From CAYSZB01 sp964435475 (GTDB lineage Bacteria > Chloroflexota > Anaerolineae > Anaerolineales > Anaerolineaceae): DNA of 41,958 nt. A model generated the notes under the pieces. The model saw nothing but the letters and a program-made list of their open reading frames with translations, made no database searches and was not told where the DNA came from. Each line of letters starts with the position of its first letter. The first letter of the stretch is position 1. Shown piece by piece: positions 33,478 to 41,932 of this stretch. The position numbers and the translations under genes are program-made. The stretch spans positions 1-41,958 of the forward strand of contig CAYSZB010000016.1 of assembly GCA_964435475.1 (NCBI GenBank), written 5' to 3'.

Positions 33478-34863
33478 ATGAAAGAAAAAGTATTAGGCTT
33501 GTTGAACGCATTGAGAGATTATTCCCTAAAGAAGGATATTACAGCGAGTTTCTTTTACCAGGAAGAAGACAGTTACCTCATGCGTTTTGCCAACTCGGCA
33601 ATATCTTTGAATACCAATGAGCATATCGTACGGGTTGAAGTCACCGTTTATGATGGCTCAAAACGTGCCAGTTATGAAATGATCACCAACCTGGATAAAT
33701 TGGATGAAATGAAGCAAGGTGTGGATACTGCTGCAGAGATGGTCAAGCATGTGCAACCGCTTAATTATGTCCCAACCATCCCGCATTATGGGGAAACATT
33801 TGCTGATGATAGCAGCTTTGACCCTGCCCTGGCAATTCTGAGCAATGAAGAGCGCCTGGCATATTTCAATATGGTATCGGCAGGCTTTGAAAATGAATCG
33901 ATCAAGTTATCAGGAATATTTGCCAATGGCACCAACATTATTGCCACGATGAGCACGTTGACCGATCACTCTCTGTTCATGATCACCAGTGATGCCCAGG
34001 TAACCGTGGTGCTTTCACACCTGGACCTCAAATGGGAAGTGAACGCTGAGCAATCTGCCCAACGGAAAAGCGACCTGGATCCGCAAATGTTGCATGATGA
34101 CCTAGAGTTTCTCCTGGATCATTATCTACATGATACACCCCAGCAGTTGCCCCTGGGGAAATATGATGTTGTCTTTGGACCTCAGGCTATTGCCGAAATG
34201 CTGACCATGTGGCAGTGGATTGGACCCAATGGCGGATCATTGAAACGTGGTTACTCGTTCCTGACAGAGGAAATGATCGGCAAAAAAGTCTTCTCTGACA
34301 AGTTCACTTTGATCGATGATACCACCCGCCGCGAAACCTTCCCCTTCAAACGTGATCTCTTTGGACTGAAACGCGATCCATTCCCCATTGTTGAAAATGG
34401 TGTGTTCAAAGCATTTACCTGGTTCCAGGATGATGCTGATGAGTTCGGTGCACAGGCAACCGGTCATACGGTTATGCACAAGAGTATGTCTGTTAGTGGT
34501 GGTGAAATTAAGATCACAACGCTCAAAGAACTGGCAGGTCTGCCCAAGGAAAAAGATTTTCTTTACATTCCCTATATCCACTACATGAACATCGTCAATC
34601 CGATGGCTGGTGTGATCACCGGTTCCTCAAGGTTCGGAGCGCTGCTCTTTAAAAAAGATGGCTCTGTTGTAGTTCCTTTCAATGTCAGGTTAACGCAAAG
34701 CCTGCTGGATATCTTCGGTGACAAAGTTGAGTGGTTGGCGAAGCAGCAGACTGTGTATAATGTCTCTGCCAGCTATGGTGCCCGCAACCCGCAGGCTATC
34801 ATTGTACCTACCTTTATGAAAGTCAACGACTTGGAGATCAGCCACTCAAATTCGTCATATTAG
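33478..34863 (+). CDS. TldE/PmbA-like protease subunit
   Basis: 461-aa partner of TldD, same fold without the HExxxH zinc site. Family blocks are SMSVSGGEIKITTLKEL and YIHYMNIVNPMAGVITGSSR, followed by the FNVRLTQSLLDIF segment near the C terminus. In the known complex TldE gates access to the TldD active site. Ribosome site GGAGAG before ATG 33478. It is co-transcribed with tldD and followed by a strong terminator. Confidence 0.9.
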   Translation: MKEKVLGLLNALRDYSLKKDITASFFYQEEDSYLMRFANSAISLNTNEHIVRVEVTVYDGSKRASYEMITNLDKLDEMKQGVDTAAEMVKHVQPLNYVPTIPHYGETFADDSSFDPALAILSNEERLAYFNMVSAGFENESIKLSGIFANGTNIIATMSTLTDHSLFMITSDAQVTVVLSHLDLKWEVNAEQSAQRKSDLDPQMLHDDLEFLLDHYLHDTPQQLPLGKYDVVFGPQAIAEMLTMWQWIGPNGGSLKRGYSFLTEEMIGKKVFSDKFTLIDDTTRRETFPFKRDLFGLKRDPFPIVENGVFKAFTWFQDDADEFGAQATGHTVMHKSMSVSGGEIKITTLKELAGLPKEKDFLYIPYIHYMNIVNPMAGVITGSSRFGALLFKKDGSVVVPFNVRLTQSLLDIFGDKVEWLAKQQTVYNVSASYGARNPQAIIVPTFMKVNDLEISHSNSSY

Positions 34864-34894
34864 GAAAGTAATAGACTTAATATTAAACGAGACT

Positions 34895-34932
34895 AATAGC
34901 CTCTGGGAATTGTTTCCAGAGGCTATTTTTTC
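34895..34932 (+). terminator. Strong Rho-independent terminator after tldD-tldE
   Basis: A stem of up to 15 pairs (34895-34909 with 34913-34927, core AATAGCCTCTGG / CCAGAGGCTATT) and a 3-base loop, followed by a T run. There is no T run in the opposite direction, so it serves the plus strand. Confidence 0.93.
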
Positions 34933-34949
34933 CGATAAACAAATATTGA

Positions 34950-35909
34950 TCAGATTCTCGTGAAAAGATCGTTGACCATGGAAAGAAATATTTCAGGGTC
35001 ATTGCATGTCAACAAAGCATGAATTACTTCTTTATCAACCTGATAAGGTGTGAGGTATGCCTTGACAAACTTGCGGAAACGGCGCAGACCTGCGAGACCG
35101 TCCAAAGCAATCATTTCCTTTAATTGCTGTTCCATTAAGTTTCTTACCTCCTGGGGAGAAACATCCTCGCGGTCGCGGTAAGAGAATATCCAGGGATTGG
35201 AGATGGCAGCGCGTCCGATCATCACGCCATCGCAATTGGTTAGTACCTTTAGGCGGGAAATATCAGCCACAAAGTGCACATCTCCATTTCCGATCACCGG
35301 GATGTGCAGAGCCTGCTTTACCTCAGCGATCGGTTCCCAACGGGCAGTGCCTGTATAACCCTGCTTTCGGGTGCGTCCATGGATGGCAATCGCTTTCGCT
35401 CCTTCCTCCTGCACAATATGGGCGATCTCTAGATAATTTTGACTTTCATTTGCCCATCCCAGGCGGATCTTGGCGGTCACTGGTACAGGTACCGCGCTGA
35501 CAACCATGCGGATCATCTGGCTGATCTTTAACGGATCCTTCATTAGCGCAGAGCCTGCACCTCGACCGACCACCCCGCTATCAGGACAGCCTAGATTGAT
35601 GTCAAAAATGTCCGGCTGTAACCTGTCAAATATGATCCTGGCAGCTTCTGCCATGCGGATGGGGTCATTATCCAGCATTTGAGCTGAAAATGGGCGCTCA
35701 AAGGGTTCAAATTTCAGCTTCCTGAGCACCATTTTTTCGCGATATTTGATCTCGAGTGTGTTGATGAATTCGCTGGTGCTTATCGCTGAGCCCAGGCGGC
35801 GTATCATTGCGCGATAAGGCGCGTCTGTGATGCCATCCATTGGTGCAAGCAGCAGTTCACCCATGATCGGGATTGACCCGATGAAAAAACTGGGCTCAGG
35901 ATCAGGCAT
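34950..35909 (-). CDS. dus: tRNA-dihydrouridine synthase
   Basis: FMN enzyme that reduces uridine to dihydrouridine in the tRNA D-loop, cytoplasmic. With ATG 35909 it is 319 aa. Family marks are LAPMDGITDAPYR, the catalytic Cys108 in NLGCPDSGVVGRGAGSALM, AIHGRTRKQGYTG and IPVIGNGDV. The ATG overlaps the end of the GH38 gene by 8 bases; an in-frame TTG at 35915 is the only upstream alternative, and no strong ribosome site is present, so translation probably depends on coupling to GH38. It is convergent with tldE. The specific Dus subfamily and target position are not assigned. Confidence 0.94.
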   Translation of the reverse strand: MPDPEPSFFIGSIPIMGELLLAPMDGITDAPYRAMIRRLGSAISTSEFINTLEIKYREKMVLRKLKFEPFERPFSAQMLDNDPIRMAEAARIIFDRLQPDIFDINLGCPDSGVVGRGAGSALMKDPLKISQMIRMVVSAVPVPVTAKIRLGWANESQNYLEIAHIVQEEGAKAIAIHGRTRKQGYTGTARWEPIAEVKQALHIPVIGNGDVHFVADISRLKVLTNCDGVMIGRAAISNPWIFSYRDREDVSPQEVRNLMEQQLKEMIALDGLAGLRRFRKFVKAYLTPYQVDKEVIHALLTCNDPEIFLSMVNDLFTRI

Positions 35910-38784
35910 TTTCAAATTTAATTGTCAATATCTCGTGTTCAGCGACGGCAAACAGAAGGCTGCCATCTTCTTCCAGATTCAGCGAGCGCTTGTGGCTTTC
36001 ATCTATGAACACTTCGCTAGCCCGGTTGAATTCCAGTTTGGTGGTCAACCGGACCTGGATGGGATCATCGGAGTTGTTGTAACCCCTCATAAGCCATCCA
36101 TCGCCTTTTTCTGTGGGTTTGATCGCGGTGATCACGAATTCTGAGGGTGTGCATGAAACAAATGCGCAGGTTGCCGTCATGGTGCCTGGATGCAAACCAG
36201 AGGTGCTGGATTTGAGCGGCGTGACAAACGCATAAGCAAGCCGGGCAGCTTCCTGCCAATTCCCGTCATGAGGGATGATGGAATACTCAAAGACATGCTT
36301 TCCGATTTCCTGGGCACCTGGCGTGGGCAGACCGGGGCCGGCATGACCTTTGCGATTCCACAGATCACCCCGGGATAGCCAACCGACACAACGCAAGAGA
36401 GTCAATGCAATCTCTGCCGTTCCATCCTCCTGGCGAACGACTGCCACTTCAGGTAACCCCCGGTTGGTGATCATCAAGCCTGAATTCTCGCTGCTGACAT
36501 CACAGAAAGCCCTTTGGGGAACTTCCGGGCGGGGTAATTCAACCCAGGTGGGGTCTGTCTTTGGCAAATCAATGCTCCGTTTGAGCACATCAAAGTGACC
36601 GTCCATCCTGGCGAAGTCGCTGATCACGCCACTGGGGAAGTGGGCAGAAAGGCGATGGTCTTGTGCCAGGTTGTCGAATTCTGTGCGGACATCCACGCGG
36701 GGCACGCCGCTCACCAAGGTAAGTGTGGAACGCAAGGCACATTTGACCATCTTCTTTGCCCGTGAACCCCGGTTCTCAACCAGTGATAGCGGCAGGTCGA
36801 AATCATAATCAATGACCATCGTGCTGACCATGCCTTCTGTAAATGTATTGACCTTGTCGATACGAGGCATAAAAGATTTGTCATTTTCAGGTGGTGTAAA
36901 GTTGTACTCATCACCCCGATCACCATGATCCACAAAGACGTTCAAACCCTTGAAGACTGTGCCATTGCGCTTATCGGTTAATGTAATTGAGTCAGTTTTT
37001 CGATCAACAGTCACTTTGAGGAATTCATTCTCGATTTCCAGGGTATCATGCCCTGAAAGATCGGATGCAATTGCAGTTCCTGAGGTTGGTCGGATCCAGT
37101 AGGTTCGCATCCCAAGTGCAGGCACATCACTGGCAAGCAGGGTCACCTGGCTGGTTGGCACATTGAAGACCCTCACCCTGACCCGCTCTTCGGGTGAGCG
37201 TCCAATAAAACCCTGTATGATTGCAGCAAAGGCTTGTGAAAGATTATCAAGATCCGGCTCAAGCATAGCAGAAAAAGATGCATCGATCTGCAATTGGCCA
37301 TCATTTTGAACCAAAGTTGCACTTACCAGGCGTTTGTCAGCATACCCTTCCTGCGCAACCTGGCCTAGTAAAGCCTGGAGTTCGGTTATGGCATAGGCAT
37401 TTTCGTCGATCAGGTGCTTTTGGGGTGGGGTTGAGGTGAATGGTACTGGTTGTCCTGCTTCATCACATATTTCAAAAGACCCATGTTTTTCATTCAGATC
37501 GACCTCTACAGAGACTATGCCAGTTTGCCAACCTGGAGCGGCATTGAACACCTGTATGGCGCCATATGAACCGGTTGGGGCATTCGAAAGGGTGTCCGTT
37601 TCAGCAACTATTGTATCCAGGCTTTGTTTCAATAACTGCTCACCAATTTGCTCAACCTGGTCAAAGCGGGGACGCATCTCATTATGTACCTGGTCAATCG
37701 AACACCCGCAAATTGAGTCGTGGGGATGGCAGGTGATGAGCAATTTCCAGGCCTGGTGGATTAGGGGGGCTGGGTTCATGATGCGGGGCATTGCCTGGTA
37801 AGACGGGTCATCCATGAACGCCTCTTTGCCACGGGAAACCAACTCCGCCCAGGTGGAAAAAGGCTCAACCCACCGTTCCAGCAGGTTTTCGCAGTGATGG
37901 TTTTGTTGCTTTATCCACATACGGGCTGAAAGTACTGCCGGCAGCATGTTTGCTTTGTGTGGATCTCGCAGTTCCCCCATAATCGTGGGCAACTTTAAAT
38001 TGCGCACATCAATTTCCGCAGTTGCTGCTGCCAGGTAAGCTGGTAGTGTACTGTGTTTTACCTGGATGTCAGGATTCAGGGTCTTGTTTAATGCTCTGAT
38101 TTGGGAAGGCAGGTAGGAGCGCGGCTCGAGATGGTCGCTGCCTCGCATCAGCAGGTACTGGTTGATCGGGTTGAAAGACTCTAGGGCGGCAATCGCGTCG
38201 TTGAGTTGCTGTAAGGATACTTCAAGGTCCTGGGAGGGGAAATGGGCAGCGTTGCCATAGGATGTGTACAAATGCGCCAGCATGACCCTGGAACCGTCGG
38301 GGGATTCCCACCATACGCAGGTTGGCGTATCCACCGGCACACCGCGCCACAGGCAGGCGGTATCAATGTGAAAACCGCGTAGTATCTGGGGCATCTGGCT
38401 GATGTGACCAAAGGGATCCGGGATGTAACCAACCATCATGCGTTGACCAAAGAACTCGCAGATGCCTTTCCCGATCAAGAGATTTCGGATGGTTGCCTCC
38501 GGAGAGACAAGGAACTCATCCGGCAGGATGTACCAGGGTCCGATCAGGATACGGTTCTGCTGGATATATTGCTGCAACCTGGGCAGGTTGTTCATGCGCA
38601 TCTGCAGGTAATCTTCGAGTACGATGGTCTGTCCATCCAGCATGAAGTGCAGGTAATCCGGGTCTTTATCCAGGATCGAAAGAAGATTATCCACCAGGTG
38701 TACCAGGCGGAGTCGGAAAAGTTGAAATGGCTGGTACCATTCACGATCCCAGTGGGTGTGTTCAATCACGTGTACTGTTGGCAT
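35902..38784 (-). CDS. GH38 alpha-mannosidase
   Basis: 960-aa cytoplasmic glycosidase that removes alpha-linked mannose from oligosaccharides or glycans. The N terminus HTHWDREWY carries zinc ligands His11 and Asp13. The nucleophile is Asp123 in IPDPFGH. SIDQVHNEMRPR and the helical middle domain follow, then large C-terminal beta domains (from about residue 560) typical of family 38. Start ATG 38784 with GAGG seven bases upstream. It lies 54 bases after queG and overlaps dus, so it is sandwiched between two tRNA-modification genes. It has no signal peptide. A role with the glucan locus 20 kb away is not supported by context. Confidence 0.95.
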   Translation of the reverse strand: MPTVHVIEHTHWDREWYQPFQLFRLRLVHLVDNLLSILDKDPDYLHFMLDGQTIVLEDYLQMRMNNLPRLQQYIQQNRILIGPWYILPDEFLVSPEATIRNLLIGKGICEFFGQRMMVGYIPDPFGHISQMPQILRGFHIDTACLWRGVPVDTPTCVWWESPDGSRVMLAHLYTSYGNAAHFPSQDLEVSLQQLNDAIAALESFNPINQYLLMRGSDHLEPRSYLPSQIRALNKTLNPDIQVKHSTLPAYLAAATAEIDVRNLKLPTIMGELRDPHKANMLPAVLSARMWIKQQNHHCENLLERWVEPFSTWAELVSRGKEAFMDDPSYQAMPRIMNPAPLIHQAWKLLITCHPHDSICGCSIDQVHNEMRPRFDQVEQIGEQLLKQSLDTIVAETDTLSNAPTGSYGAIQVFNAAPGWQTGIVSVEVDLNEKHGSFEICDEAGQPVPFTSTPPQKHLIDENAYAITELQALLGQVAQEGYADKRLVSATLVQNDGQLQIDASFSAMLEPDLDNLSQAFAAIIQGFIGRSPEERVRVRVFNVPTSQVTLLASDVPALGMRTYWIRPTSGTAIASDLSGHDTLEIENEFLKVTVDRKTDSITLTDKRNGTVFKGLNVFVDHGDRGDEYNFTPPENDKSFMPRIDKVNTFTEGMVSTMVIDYDFDLPLSLVENRGSRAKKMVKCALRSTLTLVSGVPRVDVRTEFDNLAQDHRLSAHFPSGVISDFARMDGHFDVLKRSIDLPKTDPTWVELPRPEVPQRAFCDVSSENSGLMITNRGLPEVAVVRQEDGTAEIALTLLRCVGWLSRGDLWNRKGHAGPGLPTPGAQEIGKHVFEYSIIPHDGNWQEAARLAYAFVTPLKSSTSGLHPGTMTATCAFVSCTPSEFVITAIKPTEKGDGWLMRGYNNSDDPIQVRLTTKLEFNRASEVFIDESHKRSLNLEEDGSLLFAVAEHEILTIKFENA

Positions 38785-38838
38785 GCAATAACCTCGCTAT
38801 GATCAAAATTATTCTTTCTGTAATTATAAACAACTAAC

Positions 38839-39936
38839 TCACCACCGGCTGTTATCGTCCACCCAACCTATCAGGGTATATATCATACGCTTTTCTTCTT
38901 GAGTGTAAAGCTCACAAATCCCTTGTGTAAAGAATCGTTCAAAGAAATGGCATAATACTTCACCGTATTCACTTGACGGAGAGTTTCCCATGGCGATTAA
39001 GACATTCCTCATGTAATAAAGGTATTTCGCGCGGTACACAGGTGTATCCTGGTATCGTTTTTGAAACAGGTCAGGGGTCAACATCAGTTCATCCATCAAC
39101 TCGGGTTGAGGGTTAATAATCGGGTGGGTCAGTTCTGGGATACCGGGTACGATCATCACATGGCGATTCTTGGGGCAGACTTCCTGGCAGATGTCACAAC
39201 CCAAGATGAGATCATCAAAGGAGCGGTATAGCTCGCGGGGGATCGGCCATTTGTGTTCGATTGACAGGTATGCCAGGCAATAATTGGCATTGATTGAGCG
39301 ATCCGGGTTGATCGCCCGGGTAGGGCAGGCCGTCACGCAGCGATAACAATCACCACAACCATCCAGTTTATTGGGAAGGTCAGTATCCAGTTTTAAATCG
39401 ACCAGTATCTCAGCCAGAAAGAAGGTGGAACCATGGTTCGGTATGTACAGCAGGGAGTTGCGCCCAATCCAGCCTAGACCGGCGCGTTGGGCATATTCTT
39501 TTTCGAGAATGGGGGATGTATCTACACAGATCTTCGCCTGAATCGTTTTGCCTGACCGCCTGGAGATAAATTCCACCAGTGAATTTAAGTGCTTGGTGAT
39601 GATCTTATGATAGTCTTTGATGCATGCAAATGCTGCGATCCGTCCATTTCCCTGTTTTGTTTTTCTTTTGTGCTCCATGTTCGGGTATGGCGTTGCCAGG
39701 CAAATGATGCTCTGGCATCCGGGGAGAAGGGCATGTGGATCAGCCCTGCATTCCTTGCTCCTTGGCGATGACATATAATCCATCCTGCCGTTTTGACCTA
39801 TCTCGAGCCATCGAAGGTAGGTGGCATAATGCTCAGGCGGATCAGGGCGACAAATGCCAAAAAAAGGAAAGCCAAGGCGTTTTGCCTCGGCTTTGATCAT
39901 TTCTTCAAGGGATTCAGGAAAAGCCTGGAATTGCAT
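38839..39936 (-). CDS. queG: Epoxyqueuosine reductase QueG
   Basis: Cobalamin-dependent enzyme that reduces epoxyqueuosine to queuosine in tRNA, the last step of queuosine synthesis. 365 aa. The catalytic Asp139 is in CVDTSPILE. Two 4Fe-4S clusters are marked by CGDCYRCVTACP (Cys194, 197, 200, 204) and by CDICQEVCP with Cys220 upstream (Cys247, 250, 254). The C-terminal tail is a short helical stretch as in single-HEAT forms. ATG 39936 is 6 bases after the stop of the lipoprotein gene, and AAGAAG serves as a weak ribosome site. Other queuosine genes are not in the window. Confidence 0.95.
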   Translation of the reverse strand: MQFQAFPESLEEMIKAEAKRLGFPFFGICRPDPPEHYATYLRWLEIGQNGRMDYMSSPRSKECRADPHALLPGCQSIICLATPYPNMEHKRKTKQGNGRIAAFACIKDYHKIITKHLNSLVEFISRRSGKTIQAKICVDTSPILEKEYAQRAGLGWIGRNSLLYIPNHGSTFFLAEILVDLKLDTDLPNKLDGCGDCYRCVTACPTRAINPDRSINANYCLAYLSIEHKWPIPRELYRSFDDLILGCDICQEVCPKNRHVMIVPGIPELTHPIINPQPELMDELMLTPDLFQKRYQDTPVYRAKYLYYMRNVLIAMGNSPSSEYGEVLCHFFERFFTQGICELYTQEEKRMIYTLIGWVDDNSRW

Positions 39937-39942
39937 CTCTTC

Positions 39943-40590
39943 TTAAGGTGTGGATGATGCGGTTGTTGGCAAGGGTTGGCTGGCAACTTCGATCTCACAC
40001 CAGAAAACCGAAAATTCCTTATTTGCCCCGGTGACGATTGACCAGTTACTCCGTTTCAATCCCAAGGAGTCTGGGGCTTTAAAAGTAATCGGGATTACCA
40101 CATTCTTGCCAGGGGGTACCGAGTAGGGTAGGAAGATCTTTTCTGGAGCATTCATTCGCTCACCGCTGGTGAACTTGATGTAATAGGCTGTGGTCCAGGT
40201 GGTCTCACCGGTGTTCATCAGGGTGATTTCCATGGTAAAAGTCTGTGAGGGAACAAAGACGCTGCCATCAGGTGGGTTGGATGACACCCAAACACCATAA
40301 TCAATTGAAGTTTCAGATGTATTGGTGGGTGTCGGACCTGTAGGTGTAACAGTCATGGTGGCAGTTGGGGTGAATGGCTCTGGTGTGTTGGTTGGTGTGG
40401 CTTCCGGGGTGGGTGTGCTCGTTGGGATGGATGCCGCCACCCGTGTCAGGTCTGCTTGAACCGTCTGCGCCACACTGGTGATCACCATGTCACCTGTCAG
40501 GGTAGGCGTGCGGGGTGTACATGCAGGCAAAGTTGGAATCAGTAAGGCCGTGATCAATACAAATAATAGAGTCGATTGTTTTTTTTTCAT
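39943..40590 (-). CDS. Pro/Thr-stalk lipoprotein with one NBR1-Ig-like domain
   Basis: 215-aa lipoprotein. Signal with lipobox LPAC (Cys24), then a short helical segment (VAQTVQADLTRVAAS), a Thr/Pro stalk (about 55-92), then one beta-sandwich of about 110 residues. The blocks ITLMNTGETTWTTAYYIKF and VPPGKNVVIPITFKAPDSLG are typical of the NBR1-type Ig-like domain found in many Chloroflexota surface proteins. Ribosome site GGATGGAG. It lies directly upstream of queG (6 bases), so it may head a transcript with queG, GH38 and dus. Function unknown. Confidence 0.85.
   Translation of the reverse strand: MKKKQSTLLFVLITALLIPTLPACTPRTPTLTGDMVITSVAQTVQADLTRVAASIPTSTPTPEATPTNTPEPFTPTATMTVTPTGPTPTNTSETSIDYGVWVSSNPPDGSVFVPSQTFTMEITLMNTGETTWTTAYYIKFTSGERMNAPEKIFLPYSVPPGKNVVIPITFKAPDSLGLKRSNWSIVTGANKEFSVFWCEIEVASQPLPTTASSTP
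40315..40428 (-). repeat. Thr/Pro stalk-coding repeat
   Basis: Encodes STPTPEATPTNTPEPFTPT-type linker in the single NBR1-Ig lipoprotein. Confidence 0.75.
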
Positions 40591-40697
40591 TAAATAGCTC
40601 CATCCAGTAAAGGATATTAAATTTTTCCTTTGACCAGTTTGGCTAAACTTGTCTGGTTTTAATTTCCTATGATACTACAAGATAATCAATGCATGTG

Positions 40698-40729
40698 AAA
40701 ACAAAAAGGCTGGTTCTTATGCCAGCCTT
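40698..40729 (-). terminator. Rho-independent terminator after the larger NBR1-Ig lipoprotein
   Basis: Arms AAGGCTGG and CCAGCCTT (40706-40713 and 40722-40729) with an 8-base loop, followed on the minus strand by TTTGTTTT. It separates the 40753-41886 gene from the downstream lipoprotein-queG group. Confidence 0.85.
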
Positions 40730-40752
40730 ATCTTATCTCTCGACCTATCAGA

Positions 40753-41886
40753 TCAAGGTGTAATAACCGGCATGAACCACAGGATCAGGTCATCCGAAGG
40801 AGAGCCATTGGCTTCAACAATAAAGATGAATTGCACACTTTTCCCTGCCAGCGAACTCAGGTCCAGCTTGATCCGGTTGAACAACCCATCATTGATTTCA
40901 GTCCACAGGGCCAGGTTCTGTTCAGGACCGCCATCTGCCTTGTAGTTCAAACGGATGCGGGCATTGCAATCGTCATAGCTTTGATTGCATCCCAGGATGG
41001 TCTCAAAGTATTTGCCGGAGGTAATACTGATCGCCGGGAAAACAGCTTTGATCCAGCCATCATTGACATATTGCGGTGCCATCCAGATTCCAGGCTCATC
41101 ATCCTGGTAACCATTCTCTAGAACTGGAGTGTGATCGACAAAGAAGAAGCCATTATGATTTCCCCATTCCCCGGGGCAGGTCAGGTTCCCGGCGCTGCTT
41201 GTCCAGGTGGCAGCACACAGGTTGTTGACAAAGAAATTTGTTGTGTTGATCACCACCACATCGATCTGCACCCAGAAGGACTTGTTATCAGCTCCTAAAC
41301 CAAAAATCACGCCGTTCGAATTGCGCAGTTTGTATTCTCCTTTGTACCTGCCAACACTGGATGGGGCAGTCATGTCCACCGAAATGGTTACCGATTGCCC
41401 GGGAGCCACCGTGCCAGTGGTTATCTGCTTTGCAGCCGGAGCGCCCATGGCATTGCCGTTGGTGAACACTAGGGCATAACTGGAGTTCCAGGTACAGGTT
41501 CCGGTATTCTTAAGCGTCCAGGTTTTGGTAAATGTTGAGTTAGGTGCAAAGTCGGTATCATCGGCTACTGTTTCAGTCACAAAACCTGCCTGGTCGCACA
41601 CACCTTGTGGGGTATTGGTAGCAGTTGGCAAAGGCGTATTTGTGGGCAAAGGTGTATTTGTTGGCTGTGAGGTTTCACTTGGCTGGGGCGTTGTGGTCGG
41701 GGCAACGTCTCCTTCGCTTGTAGCCGCCAGTTGGGTTGTCAGGGCTGCCACTGTCAGCGCAGCTGCTGTTTTAACCGGATCTTCTTCAATTAAAGGCGGT
41801 AAGCTGGTTGCTTTTGGAATATTACAGGAAGATAGTAATACGATTATCATGCTGAATAAGATGAATACTGATCGGCGTTTTTTCAT
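40753..41886 (-). CDS. Pro/Thr-stalk lipoprotein with NBR1-Ig-like domain and C-terminal jelly-roll-like domain
   Basis: 377-aa lipoprotein with lipobox LSSC (Cys21). A helical Ala-rich segment (AAALTVAALTTQLAATS) and a Thr/Pro stalk (62-94) lead to an NBR1-Ig-like domain at about 97-212 (WTLKNTGTCTWNSSYALVF, VAPGQSVTISVDMTAPSSVG). The last ~160 residues form a beta-rich domain with a CAATW start, a cysteine pair in GCNQSYDDC and a LDLSSLAGKSVQFIFIVEAN segment. That pattern resembles carbohydrate-binding or jelly-roll domains; ligand unknown. Excellent ribosome site AAAGGAGGA eight bases before the ATG. Monocistronic, with its own promoter-like element and terminator. Confidence 0.87.
   Translation of the reverse strand: MKKRRSVFILFSMIIVLLSSCNIPKATSLPPLIEEDPVKTAAALTVAALTTQLAATSEGDVAPTTTPQPSETSQPTNTPLPTNTPLPTATNTPQGVCDQAGFVTETVADDTDFAPNSTFTKTWTLKNTGTCTWNSSYALVFTNGNAMGAPAAKQITTGTVAPGQSVTISVDMTAPSSVGRYKGEYKLRNSNGVIFGLGADNKSFWVQIDVVVINTTNFFVNNLCAATWTSSAGNLTCPGEWGNHNGFFFVDHTPVLENGYQDDEPGIWMAPQYVNDGWIKAVFPAISITSGKYFETILGCNQSYDDCNARIRLNYKADGGPEQNLALWTEINDGLFNRIKLDLSSLAGKSVQFIFIVEANGSPSDDLILWFMPVITP
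41605..41703 (-). repeat. Thr/Pro stalk-coding repeat
   Basis: Encodes TNTPLPTNTPLPTATNT-type linker; includes a direct repeat of the NTPLPT unit. Confidence 0.75.
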
Positions 41887-41926
41887 GTCATCCTCCTTTA
41901 GGATTCATAATTAATCACTGCTTAAG

Positions 41927-41932
41927 ATTATA
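41927..41932 (-). promoter_or_regulatory. Candidate -10 element of the larger NBR1-Ig lipoprotein gene
   Basis: Minus-strand TATAAT, 40 bases before ATG 41886. The -35 region reaches the window edge and is not convincing. Confidence 0.45.

Noticed and set aside
35902..38784. GH38 alpha-mannosidase as part of the glucan locus
   Set aside because: It lies about 18 kb away on the other strand in a different operon, with tRNA-modification genes.
40639..40665. Hairpin-like sequence (ACCAG...CTGGT with inner AGTTT/AAACT) before the smaller NBR1-Ig lipoprotein as a terminator
   Set aside because: The stem is broken by a bulge, no plus-strand gene ends there, and the upstream gene already has a better terminator at 40706.
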